Shown: positions 1-8,713 of the stretch, piece by piece
How positions within the stretch are numbered: the stretch's first letter is position 1
Layout of the letters: each line of letters opens with the position of its first letter
Source of the DNA: Parvularia atlantis
Taxonomy: Eukaryota > Opisthokonta > Rotosphaerida
Assembly (NCBI GenBank): GCA_943704415.1
Contig: CALSCO010000660.1
Coordinates: forward strand, 1 to 11,904
Direction of reading: 5' to 3'
DNA length: 11,904 nucleotides
Notes under the pieces: generated by a model
Database searches by the model: none
What the model was told of the DNA's origin: nothing
The model's input: the letters and a program-made list of their open reading frames with translations, nothing else
Position numbers and translations under genes: made by a program

Positions 1-34
1 ACCCCCCCCACCCCCTGCGCTGCGTTGCGCACAG
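1..34 (+). promoter_or_regulatory. C-rich leader immediately upstream of the akirin start codon
   Basis: The window opens with a cytosine-rich tract (positions 2-15) and then a TGCGC-rich stretch that reaches the akirin ATG at 35. The four bases before the ATG are ACAG, so the start codon directly follows a sequence that would also work as a 3' splice acceptor. An untranslated first exon further left is therefore possible. Too little sequence is present to call promoter elements. Confidence 0.3.
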
Positions 35-863
35 ATGTCGACGCTCGCGCTCGCCAAGCGCCCGTTTGACCTGCTGCAGCTCGATGACGTGGCCAACGCC
101 GAGGCGATGATGGCCGTGTCGCCGTCCAAGCGCTGCCGCGCGGGCGGGTGGGCGCCGTCGTCGCCGCCGGCATCGTCAGTGTCGGCGTCGTCGGCGACAC
201 CGGGGGCACCAGCCGCGGCGCACGGGGGATCCCTCAGCCCGACGCACCACCGCTCGCCCGCGCGCCCCGGCTACGCCGCGCCCGACTCGGTCTTCCGCTC
301 GCCGGCGGGCGATGCGGCCGGTGCGTCCCCCGCGCACGCACGCGTCACGTGCGACGCAGCGCACGCACTCACGTGACCCGCCGCGCCGGCAGCAGCGCTC
401 TCGAGCGAGGACCTCGACCGGCTGCTGCCGCCGGCGCAGCGTCGCCGCGTGCGCGCCGCCGGGCCGCTTGGTGCCGAGCACGGCGGCGGCGGCGACCCGG
501 CCGCGGCGACGCAGCGCATCCCCGCCGCCGCGCCGCCGGGGCATCGCGAGGTGTGCGCTCGCGGGACGCGAGACACGCGGTGGCTAACTCAGCACGTGCG
601 CCCGCCAGACGCTGTTCACGATGGAGCAGGTCAAGGCCATCGTGTCGCGCGCGCTGCAAGAGCGCGAGCAGCAGCTGCGCGCCGAGTACGACGCGATCTT
701 GCGCGAGAAGCTGTCTGGTGCGCGCCCTTGCCCCTCGCGCTCGGCTTGTGCGACCGGCTGAGCACGCGTGCAACCCGCAGAGCAATTCGAGAACTTCACC
801 AAGTTCAACCAGGACTACATCTCGCGCCAAATGCGCGAGTCGCAGTGGGACTACATGCTGTGA
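35..863 (+). CDS. Akirin-like nuclear protein (4 exons, 211 aa)
   Basis: Exons: 35-320, 393-550, 609-717, 781-863; introns of 72, 58 and 63 nt. The spliced frame is 636 nt including TGA. Akirins are small nuclear cofactors that link transcription factors to chromatin remodellers in animals. Evidence is at both ends. The N-terminus has the akirin pattern of a KR-x-FD-LL block (residues 8-14) followed by an SPSKRCR basic NLS (29-35). The C-terminus has [11 protein letters not shown] (150-160), then an ERE...LRAEYDAIL helix and [17 protein letters not shown] (185-202), matching the family's charged coiled-coil tail. The middle is Pro/Ser/Ala-rich and probably disordered. The usual SYVS-like terminus is replaced by WDYML. 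Exon 2 could start at 393 or 396 (CAGCAG acceptor). The ATG at 35 is chosen because the conserved KR-FD block follows at once. Identification rests on recalled family pattern, not a search. Confidence 0.8.
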
Positions 864-954
864 GCGTGCAGTGTCACGGCCGCTTCTTGTTTGATCTTTG
901 TGTGCCCTTTCGCTCTCTCGCATGTGCACATGGACAATGAGGACGGCGCGCGCA
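864..954. other. Short convergent 3' intergenic region with a 12-bp palindrome
   Basis: Only 91 bp separate the akirin stop (863) from the HLTF stop on the other strand (955). The region is T-rich on the + strand (880-917). It contains a perfect 12-bp palindrome, CATGTGCACATG, at 921-932. No AATAAA signal is visible. The two transcripts' 3' UTRs very probably overlap. Confidence 0.5.
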
Positions 955-3900
955 TCAGTCGCGATCCATCGCAAACAGCTCCTTGAGGTCGGCGATGCGC
1001 TGCTCCTTGGACGACTCGTTGCGCCCGCGGCCAAACGCCTGTGGGCGCGCGCACGATCAGTGCTGTCGCTCGGTCGGGCGCACCGCGCGCGCGCGCGCAC
1101 CTGCTCCATCAGGTGCCGCTTCTTCTCCTGCAGCGTGATCACGCGCTCCTCAATCGTGCCCTCAACCACGAGCCGCACGACGTTGACGATGCGCTTCTGC
1201 CCGATGCGGTGCACGCGGTCGATCGCCTGGTCCTCCGTCGCAGGGTTCCACCCTGCGCAAGGGAGGGGTCAGCGCCGTGGTCGTCGAGAAACCGCCCGCC
1301 GCAGCACGCACAGGGGTCGACCAGGAACACCTGCGAGGCCACGGTCAGGTTGATGCCGAGCGAGCCGCACTTGAGCGAGATGAGCATGACGGTGATGCTC
1401 GGGTCCGCCTCAAACCTGTTGATGTTCTGCGCACGCACAGCCCATCCCGTCAGCGTCTCCACCGACCGCGCGGGCGCGCGCCGCCACCCACCTCCTCGCG
1501 CGTCTTGCGCTGCATCTGCCCATCCAGGCGCGAAAAGTGGATGCGGTGCTTCTTCAGGAACACCTGTCCCGCATACCGTCATGCACACCGCTCGTGAGAC
1601 CTAGCAGAGACCTCAGCGCGCAAGGCGCACCTCGACAATGTCCAGCATCGACGTCCACTGCGAGAAGATCACGCTCTTGATCGACGGGTCCTTGGCGCGC
1701 GTCGCCTCGAGGTACTCGAGCAGCGCGTCGGTCTTGGCGCTGGCCACGACCTAGACACGCGCGCGTGGGCCGACGTGCGCGCACGGCGCGGGGCGCACGC
1801 AACGCACGTTGGACGACAGCTGCTTCTTGGCTTGTTTGCGCGCGGGCGCCTCCTCCACCGGGTTCATCGCGAACCCGTCGTCGTCCGTGTTGCCGTTCGA
1901 AATGAGGTCGTTGCGCCCGAGCTTGGTGCGGCACACGGGGCACAGGTCCGACAGCTACGGCGCGCACGCGTGAGCGCTTTCGCTCGTCGCAGCGCGAGAC
2001 AGCGCTTGCGCACCGAGATCATGCGCTCAATGCACACGCGACAGAAGAGGTGAGCGCACTGCGCACACCGCGCGAGCAACGTCAGCGGCACCGCACAGCG
2101 AGCAAAGGGCAACGAGCGGCGGCGCACGGGCGTGATGACCGGGTTGCGCAGCTCCTTCTGACAGATGGCGCAGTCCTCGATCTCGTTGTCGTTGAGGATG
2201 TTCAGCAGCTGCGCCGCCACCCCTGCGTCAGCCACGGCGCAAAGCCTCTGCGCAAAACCGGCCGGCGTACCTGCTGCCGCTTGGCGTCCGGCATACCCGC
2301 GGGCGCCGCTGAGCTTCCGGACGACAGCACCGACCGCGACGGGTCTGCGTGCGCCCGCCGTCGGTCTTGGACGCGGCCGTGGCGCAGGCGCCGCACCCCA
2401 CGCACCATAGTTGGACAGCGTCTTGTGGTCACACAGCTGGCGCAGCCGCGTGAGGATGACGAGCACGTGCGCGTAGTTCTCGGACTGGCGTGCCGCCGCC
2501 GCGGCAAATAAGCACCACCCACTGGCACCTGCAGCGGCGCGCACCAGGTTGTTTTGCTCGATGTACTCGGTCATCAGCCGGCGCGACTCGTTCTCCATCG
2601 CCATGTACAACTCCTGCTCGTCGGGGCGGAACCTGGCGCGGGCGTGCGTAAGACAGCGGCCCAGAGTCGCACGCCCGCGCCGCACTTGATCTTGTGCAGG
2701 TAGACGTTGCGCTCGGGCAGCACGGGCGCGCCGTTGATCTGCATCGTCTTGACGCGGCGCAGGCAGATCTCCTTCATCAGCTCCTGCGGGCACATCACGT
2801 CAGCAGCGGCGCGCAGTCACGCGGCGCCGGAGCACCTGCAGCGTCGTCAGGCCCTTCTCGTCTTGCACTTGCATCGGCCGCGCCACGAGCCGCTGCCACC
2901 ACATGTGGTCGTCAAACGGCTTGAAGTGCAGGAATTTGATCAGCGAGTACAGGTCATCGAGCTCGTTCTGGATCGGCGTACCCGACAGGCACCAACGGCG
3001 CTCGGCCCTGCGCACGCAGAGGCGTCAACACGCACCGCGCATGGTGGGCGGGTGCACACCGCAGCTGGCACGCCGCGAGCGACTGCTTTGTGCGCCGCGA
3101 CTTGATCGTGTGCGCCTCATCGAGCACGACTCTCCGCCAGTATACCTGCTGCAGCGGCCCGCCGCGCGACCTCGGCTGGCAGGCGGGCAGGCCTCGTGAG
3201 CATGCCGCGCTGGCACGTCACGCGCACTGTACCGCCGCGCCCGCCGCCTTGTCCGGCTCGACGTACTCGCCCGCGAGCAGCGAGTAGGTCGTGATGATGA
3301 CGTCGTGCTTGAGGAACTCACCGACGTCGTGCGTGCGCTCGCTCCCGTGGAAGACGTACACCGACAGGAAGCCCTTCTCGGCGTGGGTCTGCGCTCGAGT
3401 AGGTCAGTCGCCTGCGCGCCAACGGTGCCGCTTGCGTGCGCGTGCCTCAAACTGCTTGACCCAGTTGCCCACGACGATCACGGGGCACACGATCAGCGTC
3501 AGGTGCGTGGGCTTGTCGAACGTGTAGCCTGCGCATGTCGTGAGCGCTTGCGCAATGGTACCGCGCGACCGCACCGTTGGCCTTGGGCTCGCCGAGCGAC
3601 GCAGGCACGGACAACGATGACGACATCGGCGCAGCCGGCGCGGGCGTGTCGTCGGCGCCGTCGTGCGCGACAGTCTTGAGCTTGGACTGGCGAGGGCGGC
3701 GAGGGCGGCGCTATGAGCAATGTCGCACACGCGCCAGGCCGCTGGCGCACGTTGAACACGAGCGCGCCCATGCCGCGGTTGGACGAGCCGCCCGCGCGCT
3801 GCTGGCGCTTATGCTGGTGCAGGTCGTCAACAATAAGCGAGATCATCTGGATGGTCTTGCCGAGGCCCATGTCATCTGCGAAACGGTCAGCCGCGTCTCG

Positions 3901-6646
3901 AGCACGGCTGCTGTGCGACGCTCCGCACCCGCAAGAATGCCGCCGACCGACAGCACCGGCTTGCTCGACACGACCGCATTCGTCAGATGGTTGAAGTACA
4001 GCGGCCGGCCTGTCGCGGGGTCCTGCAGCGCAGGGTCGGCAACCTCGCGCACACAATGCGCGCCAAGTACGCACCTCGACCACACTCCAGAACAGCGTCT
4101 TCTTGCCCTCGCCCTCCTCTGGCTCGCTCAGCGTCTGCGCGTATGCGTGGCGTCGCAGCTCAGGGACGCGCAGCACGGGCAGCGTAACGCAAAGCACCTC
4201 GCGGTGCTGCAGCCAGTACAGGCCCTGGCGCTGATACGGCAGCAGCTCGGTGAGGATCCGCGTCGGCTGCGGGGCCATCGCGAGTTTGCTCTGGTGCTCC
4301 TGATTCTGGTCAAACAGCGCCTGCGCACGCGTGCGGCAGCGTCAGGCACGGCGGCGGCCCCACGCGCAGCCGCGGCACACCTCGAGCGTCTTCACGGCGT
4401 CCTGCTGCACAAATGCCTTGGCCAGCAGCGCGTTGTGCGCGCCCGGGCCGACCTTGGGCTTGGGCGCGTTCGAAATGGCGTTGAGGAAGCGCACCCAGCG
4501 CATCGTTATCCCCGACGCCCTCTGCTCGTCGGGCACGGCGACGTGAGAACGCAAACGGGGGCATAGCACGGCACACGCACTTGCAGATACTCGACCAGCT
4601 GGCGCTCGTACATGACGTTGCTGTAGATCGAGAGCAGCACGGGGATGGCAAACGCGTTGGACACGTCCGACATGAGCTTGCCTGCGCACGGCGTCAGCGC
4701 GAAGCGCTTACGGCGCAACGGCGCGTGTCGCGCACCGTCCAGACGCGTGATGATCGTCTGGTCAATCTGCGGCGCAAGGGCAGCCGCGGCCTCCGTGACG
4801 ATGTTGCCGATCTGCGGCACCGGTGGCGTCAGCGCCCCCCGTTCAGCGCGGCCGACAGTCGGGGCCGACGCACGACAGCGCCCGCCAGGTTCTTGACGCG
4901 GATGGCCGAGGCGTCGTACTCGTCCGACGTGTCGCGCACTTGCGCAGCCGACCGTGTGAGCGCGAGCGCGAACGCAGGCAGGCAAGCGAACGCAGGCAGG
5001 CGAGCGACCGCGGCACGCACCGATGTAGACCTTGGCCTGCGGCTTGGCATCGCCGCGGTAGTGCTGCATGCCGATGATGCGCGTCATGACCTCGCAGATG
5101 AGGATGTCGTCCTCGTTGTTGGACGGCTCGGACGCTGCATCGGGCGTGCGCGTCAGCCGCGATAGCGCGCATGGCCACCCAAACAAAGGCACGCGACGCA
5201 CTCTCGTACTCGTCCGGCTCGTCCACGTCGACCACCGTTGGCGCCGCGTCCTCGTCCGTCAGGTCAAGGATGTTCCACGGCGCGGGCACGGGCGCCTTGG
5301 CGGTGCTGCTCGCGGGCGGCGGCAGGTCGCTCGTAGGCGGCGCGGCAGGGAGCACGGGCAGCGGCATCATCGGCCGGTACTCAATCTGCGCCGCCGCAGT
5401 TCAGGCGCGGGCGCAACAAGTGAGGCTGGAAGCACTTGCCTTGTACGGTGGCGCAGGTGCGATCGGGCGCAGATTGCTACCTGACGCCGACGACGCAAGA
5501 GAAGACGACGCGGGCACAGACGCGACGCCAGGCGACCCGACCGACGTCGTGCGCTGCTCGGTCTTGACGCGCTTGACCTGCTGCGCCGCGCCGCGGTCAG
5601 TTCCAGCGGGTCGCGAGTGGAGGCGCGGCGTACCTCGCCACCCGCGCTCGACGGCGCGCGCTTGAGCGGCGCAGGCCGTGCGCCCGGCGTGCCTGGCGTG
5701 CCCGGCGGCGAGATCGACGTCGGTGCAGCGGTAAGGTCGATCACCTCTGCGCGCCCCGTCGTTGAGCAGCACCATCGCGACAGCTCCGCGCAAGCACGCA
5801 CCGCGTTGCCCCGGGTCACGCTTCGCCGGGGGTGTCGCAGTCCGCAACGCCGGCAGCGCGTGGAACTTGCTGGCGGTCGGCAGCTTGCGCGACGGTGTCA
5901 TCATCGGCCGGTGCACGGGCGTGACCGAGGCGCTCGCAGGCGCGGCAGGCACGGCCGGTCGCGCAGGGCTGGCCATCGACGGCTGCGTGGGCGGCCGCGG
6001 TGGCCCGCTCAGCCCGTGCGTGAGCAGTGCAGGCGCGTTCGAGCCAGAGCCGCTGAGCTGCACGATGCTCCCGCGGCTAGAGCTGCTGCCGCTGCTGCCG
6101 CCGCTCGCGCTCGGGAACGACGGCGCGCCGTCGGCCGGCAGCAGCAGCGACGACCACGCTCGCCTCGGCTGCGCTGGCCGCGCGGCTGGGACGGTACCGG
6201 GCGCCGCGGCGGCTGTGCCAACGGGGGCGGGCCCTGCGCCCGTGACGCTCTCCGGAAAGAGCTCGTCGGCGGCGAGCGAGGGCCCGGCGTCGTCGCCCAG
6301 GTCAACGCCACTGCCGCTGCCGCTGCCGTTGTCGGCGGTGCCGTGCGCTGGCATAGCCGTCGGTAGCGGCAGAAGCGACGGCATTTGCAGCAGGGTCGAC
6401 AGGTTTACGGCGTCGGCGCCCGCGCCCGCGCTCGCGGCCGTGTCCATCGCGGCGGAGGCGTGCGGCTGGATGAACGAGAGAAAGTCGTGTAGCGGGTCGT
6501 CCTCCGGCAGCGCCGCCGTTGCCGTTGACGCTGTTGCTGCTGGCCCGGGCGCGGACGATGACGCGAACGCGGCAAACATGTCGTCGTGCGCGGCGCTGAG
6601 CTGATCAAAGAGCGACGCGTGTTGCCCGCGCTGCTGCTGCTGCTGC

Positions 6647-6707
<61 letters not shown>

Positions 6708-7097
6708 GATGATAGTAGTGCGGTGGCAGTGGCTGCAGGCGCGCATACAGCCCGTACGGCGGCGGCGGCGGCACGCTCAGCGGCCGTGACAACAGCGACG
6801 CCTGCTGCTGCTGCATCGTCGGCGCGGCGAGCGGCGCAGCAACAGACGCGGCCGCCATCGACGCCGACGCGCCAAACGCCCCGGCAAACAGCGACGCGCC
6901 GCCGCCCGCCGCACGCTGCTGCGCCGCTATCGCCGTGCTCTGGCCCTGCAACGCGTCGTCCGCGCCGGCTGCGAGCAGGTCTTGCGCGCCGTGTCAGCTG
7001 TGCACACGACCGACGTGGAGGTGTGCAGGGGCACGGGGCACGGGGGCACAGGCACGCGCACGGGGCAGGGCGAGCGCGCACCGTCGAAGACGTCCAT
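955..7097 (-). CDS. HLTF: HLTF/RAD5-family HIRAN-SNF2-RING helicase and ubiquitin ligase (31 exons, ~1,439 aa)
   Basis: Exons in transcript order: 7097-7082, 6980-5802, 5746-5634, 5577-5440, 5385-5202, 5134-5021, 4938-4874, 4811-4736, 4681-4581, 4521-4381, 4320-4198, 4134-4075, 4022-3929, 3875-3751, 3710-3575, 3528-3446, 3388-3233, 3148-3060, 3007-2836, 2783-2686, 2632-2545, 2484-2406, 2344-2271, 2208-2128, 2058-2014, 1954-1808, 1750-1631, 1563-1492, 1426-1312, 1252-1101, 1038-955 (4,320 nt with TGA). Domains: disordered region 1-540 with Q97-Q122; HIRAN ~557-660 (Y589-D590 match the 3'-DNA-end-binding pair of HLTF); the FW...[11 protein letters not shown] block; Walker A DDMGLGKT 802-809; DEAH 978-981; SGTPIQN from 1006; C3HC4 RING (C1181, C1184, C1196, H1198, C1201, C1204, C1215, C1218) between the helicase lobes; WWNPATEDQ and DRVHRIGQ in lobe 2. 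Family members polyubiquitinate PCNA and remodel stalled replication forks in the nucleus. The first exon codes only MDVFD. Exon 15 may instead start at 3686. Confidence 0.92.
3389..3445 (-). other. GC-AG intron in HLTF (intron 16, 57 nt)
   Basis: The frame must leave the exon at GNWVKQFE and resume at THAEKGFL to keep the family order from the VCP...NW block to the TTYSLL block. No GT lies at the boundary. The donor is GAG|GCACGC and the acceptor is GCGCAG. Reading through meets a stop soon after. Confidence 0.7.
4968..5002. repeat. Two-copy tandem repeat inside HLTF intron 6
   Basis: The unit GCGAACGCAGGCAGGC occurs at 4968 and again at 4986, a period of 18 bp, within an 82-nt intron, one of the longest in the gene. 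It lies between the two exons of the HIRAN core and does not affect the coding frame. A local slippage duplication is the simplest reading. Confidence 0.75.
5386..5439 (-). other. GC-AG intron in HLTF (intron 4, 54 nt)
   Basis: The donor AAG|GCAAGT is the textbook GC-type 5' splice site, and the acceptor is GGCGCAG. The join links ...APAPPYK to IEYRPMMPL in phase 0. Using the GT inside GCAAGT would put a TGA directly after the junction. This exon pair lies in the disordered linker, so frame continuity rather than homology supports it. Confidence 0.75.
6631..6708 (-). repeat. Trinucleotide repeat coding 26 glutamines, (CAA)20(CAG)6
   Basis: On the coding (-) strand this is 20 uninterrupted CAA codons followed by 6 CAG codons, giving Q97-Q122 of the HLTF protein. 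The rest of the gene is GC-rich and mostly uses CAG for Gln. The long pure CAA run therefore looks like recent microsatellite expansion rather than selection codon by codon. Flanking protein is also low-complexity (HYYH before, RGQH after). Confidence 0.97.
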
Positions 7098-7180
7098 CGA
7101 GTGCGGCTGCGGCGCCGCGCGGGACCACGGCAAACTGCCATTCTGTGATGCGTCTCATGCGACAGCTGTACAACGCCCTG
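7098..7180 (-). promoter_or_regulatory. 83-bp gap between the hydrolase stop and the HLTF start
   Basis: Both genes are on the - strand, so this gap must hold the hydrolase 3' end and the HLTF 5' leader unless the HLTF promoter lies inside the hydrolase gene. No TATA or CCAAT box is evident. A different-frame ATG lies upstream on the - strand at 7142-7140 (short upstream open frame). Confidence 0.4.
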
Positions 7181-8713
7181 TTACTCACCCAGGAAGCGTG
7201 ACGTCTGCTCGAGCACCTCGGCGAGGTTGTCTGCCCCGGCGCGCGCCGCGGTGGCTCAGCATCACGCCGCACGCCACGCAGACCCGCATGCACGCACCGT
7301 GGTGCACCCAATGCCCCGCACCGTCGATCGGCACCGAGCGCAGGTTGACAAACTGCTGCGCGCGCCCGTCCACGTGCGGGTCGCCTTGCCACGACTCGGT
7401 GCCCCAGAGCGCGAGCACTGCGCGGGCGTGAGCGCGGCGGCGGCGGCGAGGGGAGGGGGAGCCGATGCGGCGCAGCGCACCGGGGCAGGTGATGCGCCGG
7501 TGCATCTCGACGTCGTCCGTCTCGTTGTACGGCTGCGGGTAGAAGATGCGCAGGGCGTTGTCAAACTGCAGCAGGGCGGTGTCAGAGCCTGCACACGCGC
7601 GAGCAGGCGCATGCCTTCCAGGTGTACGTCCCGTCCTCGTTGCGCGACACGCCAAAGACGGTCAGGTGGTACGCCTGCTCCTGCGACAGGAACGAGTTCT
7701 CCTGTGCGCGGCATGAGGAGCAGTCCCCGCGGGCACCCAGCCGCACCTCCTTCATCCGCGCCGCCGCCTCGTCAATGCTCTTGTACCGCCGTGGCTGGCG
7801 CGTCGCGAGCTCCTGCATCGACTCGAGCCAGACCTTAGCGCGCGCCCACAACGGCTGCGAGCGCGAGCGGTCGTGAGCCTGGCACGCGCTGGGCCCCAAC
7901 GGGCAGGCCACCTTGCTGAACAGCGCGCGACGGTCCTTGACGCGCATGCCGAGGCCGTCGAGCAGCACAAGCTTGCTGACCTGGGCGGGCAGGCGTTACT
8001 GCGCCGCTGCAGCCCGCCCGAGCGCACCTTGTCCGGATACATCGCCGTGTACAGCTGGCACACGAACGAGCCGAGCGAGTGGCCGACGAGGTACACGGGG
8101 AACTTGTTGAGCATGTTGAGCAGCTGCGCGAGGTCGAGCGCAAACTCGGCCTGCTGATACTCGCCGCCGAGCGCCCTGTGCTCGGGTCGTGTGAGCGCGG
8201 GCTGCGAGTGCGGCCTCTGTGCGCCCGCACCACTGCGAGTCGCCGTGCCCGCGCAGGTCAGGGCAGACCACGTGGTACGACTCACGCAGCTCCTTGGCCA
8301 TCCAGTCGAACGAGCGGCTGGCGCGGGGACGCGTCATGAAACGCGTCTGCGCACGCGCGCCGAAGAGTGCAGCGCACCAGTGGTCGCGCCCGCCGTGCAC
8401 CATCACCAGCAGCGGCTTGTCCTGGTTGCCCCTGCCGCACCCGCCAGGCGTGAGCGCACGTGTGCATGCGCGGCCGCACGGCGGGGTCGCACCAGTCGAC
8501 GTAGTGCAGCTTGAGGCGCTGCGAGATGAAGTAGTGCGACGTCGGGCCGATGAACACGGTCGAGCGCGCGGCCTGCGTCCCGCCAGCGCCGCGCGGGGCC
8601 GGGTCCGTTCCCGTGTCACCGCTCGCGTGCGCCCACACGGCACCCAGCGCCGCGCCGGGCAGGTTGTCGGCCGCGAGGTGCGCTCGGAGTCGTTCGATGC
8701 GCCGCTGCGTCAT
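7181..8713 (-). CDS. Alpha/beta-hydrolase fold protein (10 exons, 342 aa)
   Basis: Exons in transcript order: 8713-8493, 8431-8378, 8317-8231, 8175-8028, 7980-7912, 7854-7747, 7701-7615, 7565-7481, 7417-7298, 7230-7181 (1,029 nt with TAA). Features: strand KLHYVDWG before the oxyanion-loop motif HGGRDH (86-91), then CRSFDW; PDLRGHGDS (111-119); nucleophile elbow GHSLGS with Ser154; VLALWGTESW, where Glu294 is a candidate catalytic acid; GAGHWVHHD with catalytic His322. The cap region carries a PRRYKSIDEAAARM block seen in many hydrolases of this type. No signal peptide or membrane helix is visible, so it is probably a soluble esterase, lipase or epoxide-hydrolase-like enzyme. Substrate cannot be told from sequence. 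Exon 7 to 8 uses a GC donor. It diverges from PEX11 with 68 bp between start codons, but a peroxisomal role is only speculation: the terminus FLGE is not a PTS1 signal. Confidence 0.9.
7566..7614 (-). other. GC-AG intron in the hydrolase gene (intron 7, 49 nt)
   Basis: The protein must run from DGTYTWK to FDNALRIFY, a continuous block in this family. The donor is AAG|GCATGC and the acceptor is CTGCTGCAG, phase 0. The only nearby GT would give a 31-nt intron, shorter than any other here, and would add six residues (ACACSR). Confidence 0.7.

Noticed and set aside
3929-4134. WW domain (FW...[10 protein letters not shown]...KP)
   Set aside because: It resembles a WW domain, but it corresponds to the conserved FW...YYN-TN segment found just before Walker A in HLTF/Rad5 proteins, and the second Trp is missing.
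3577-4566. Long + strand open frame (329 codons) opposite the HLTF exons
   Set aside because: It is antisense to exons carrying Walker A, the FW...YFNH block and other HLTF motifs; its own sequence is Arg/Ala/His-rich with no domain. GC-rich codon usage on the - strand creates such shadows.
6586-6789. Poly-leucine open frame on the + strand
   Set aside because: It is the reverse complement of the HLTF polyglutamine repeat and has no independent support.
7098-8713. Hydrolase-HLTF fusion gene
   Set aside because: Skipping the hydrolase stop with the GTGAGT donor leads out of frame with the HLTF exons, and both proteins have complete family-like ends.
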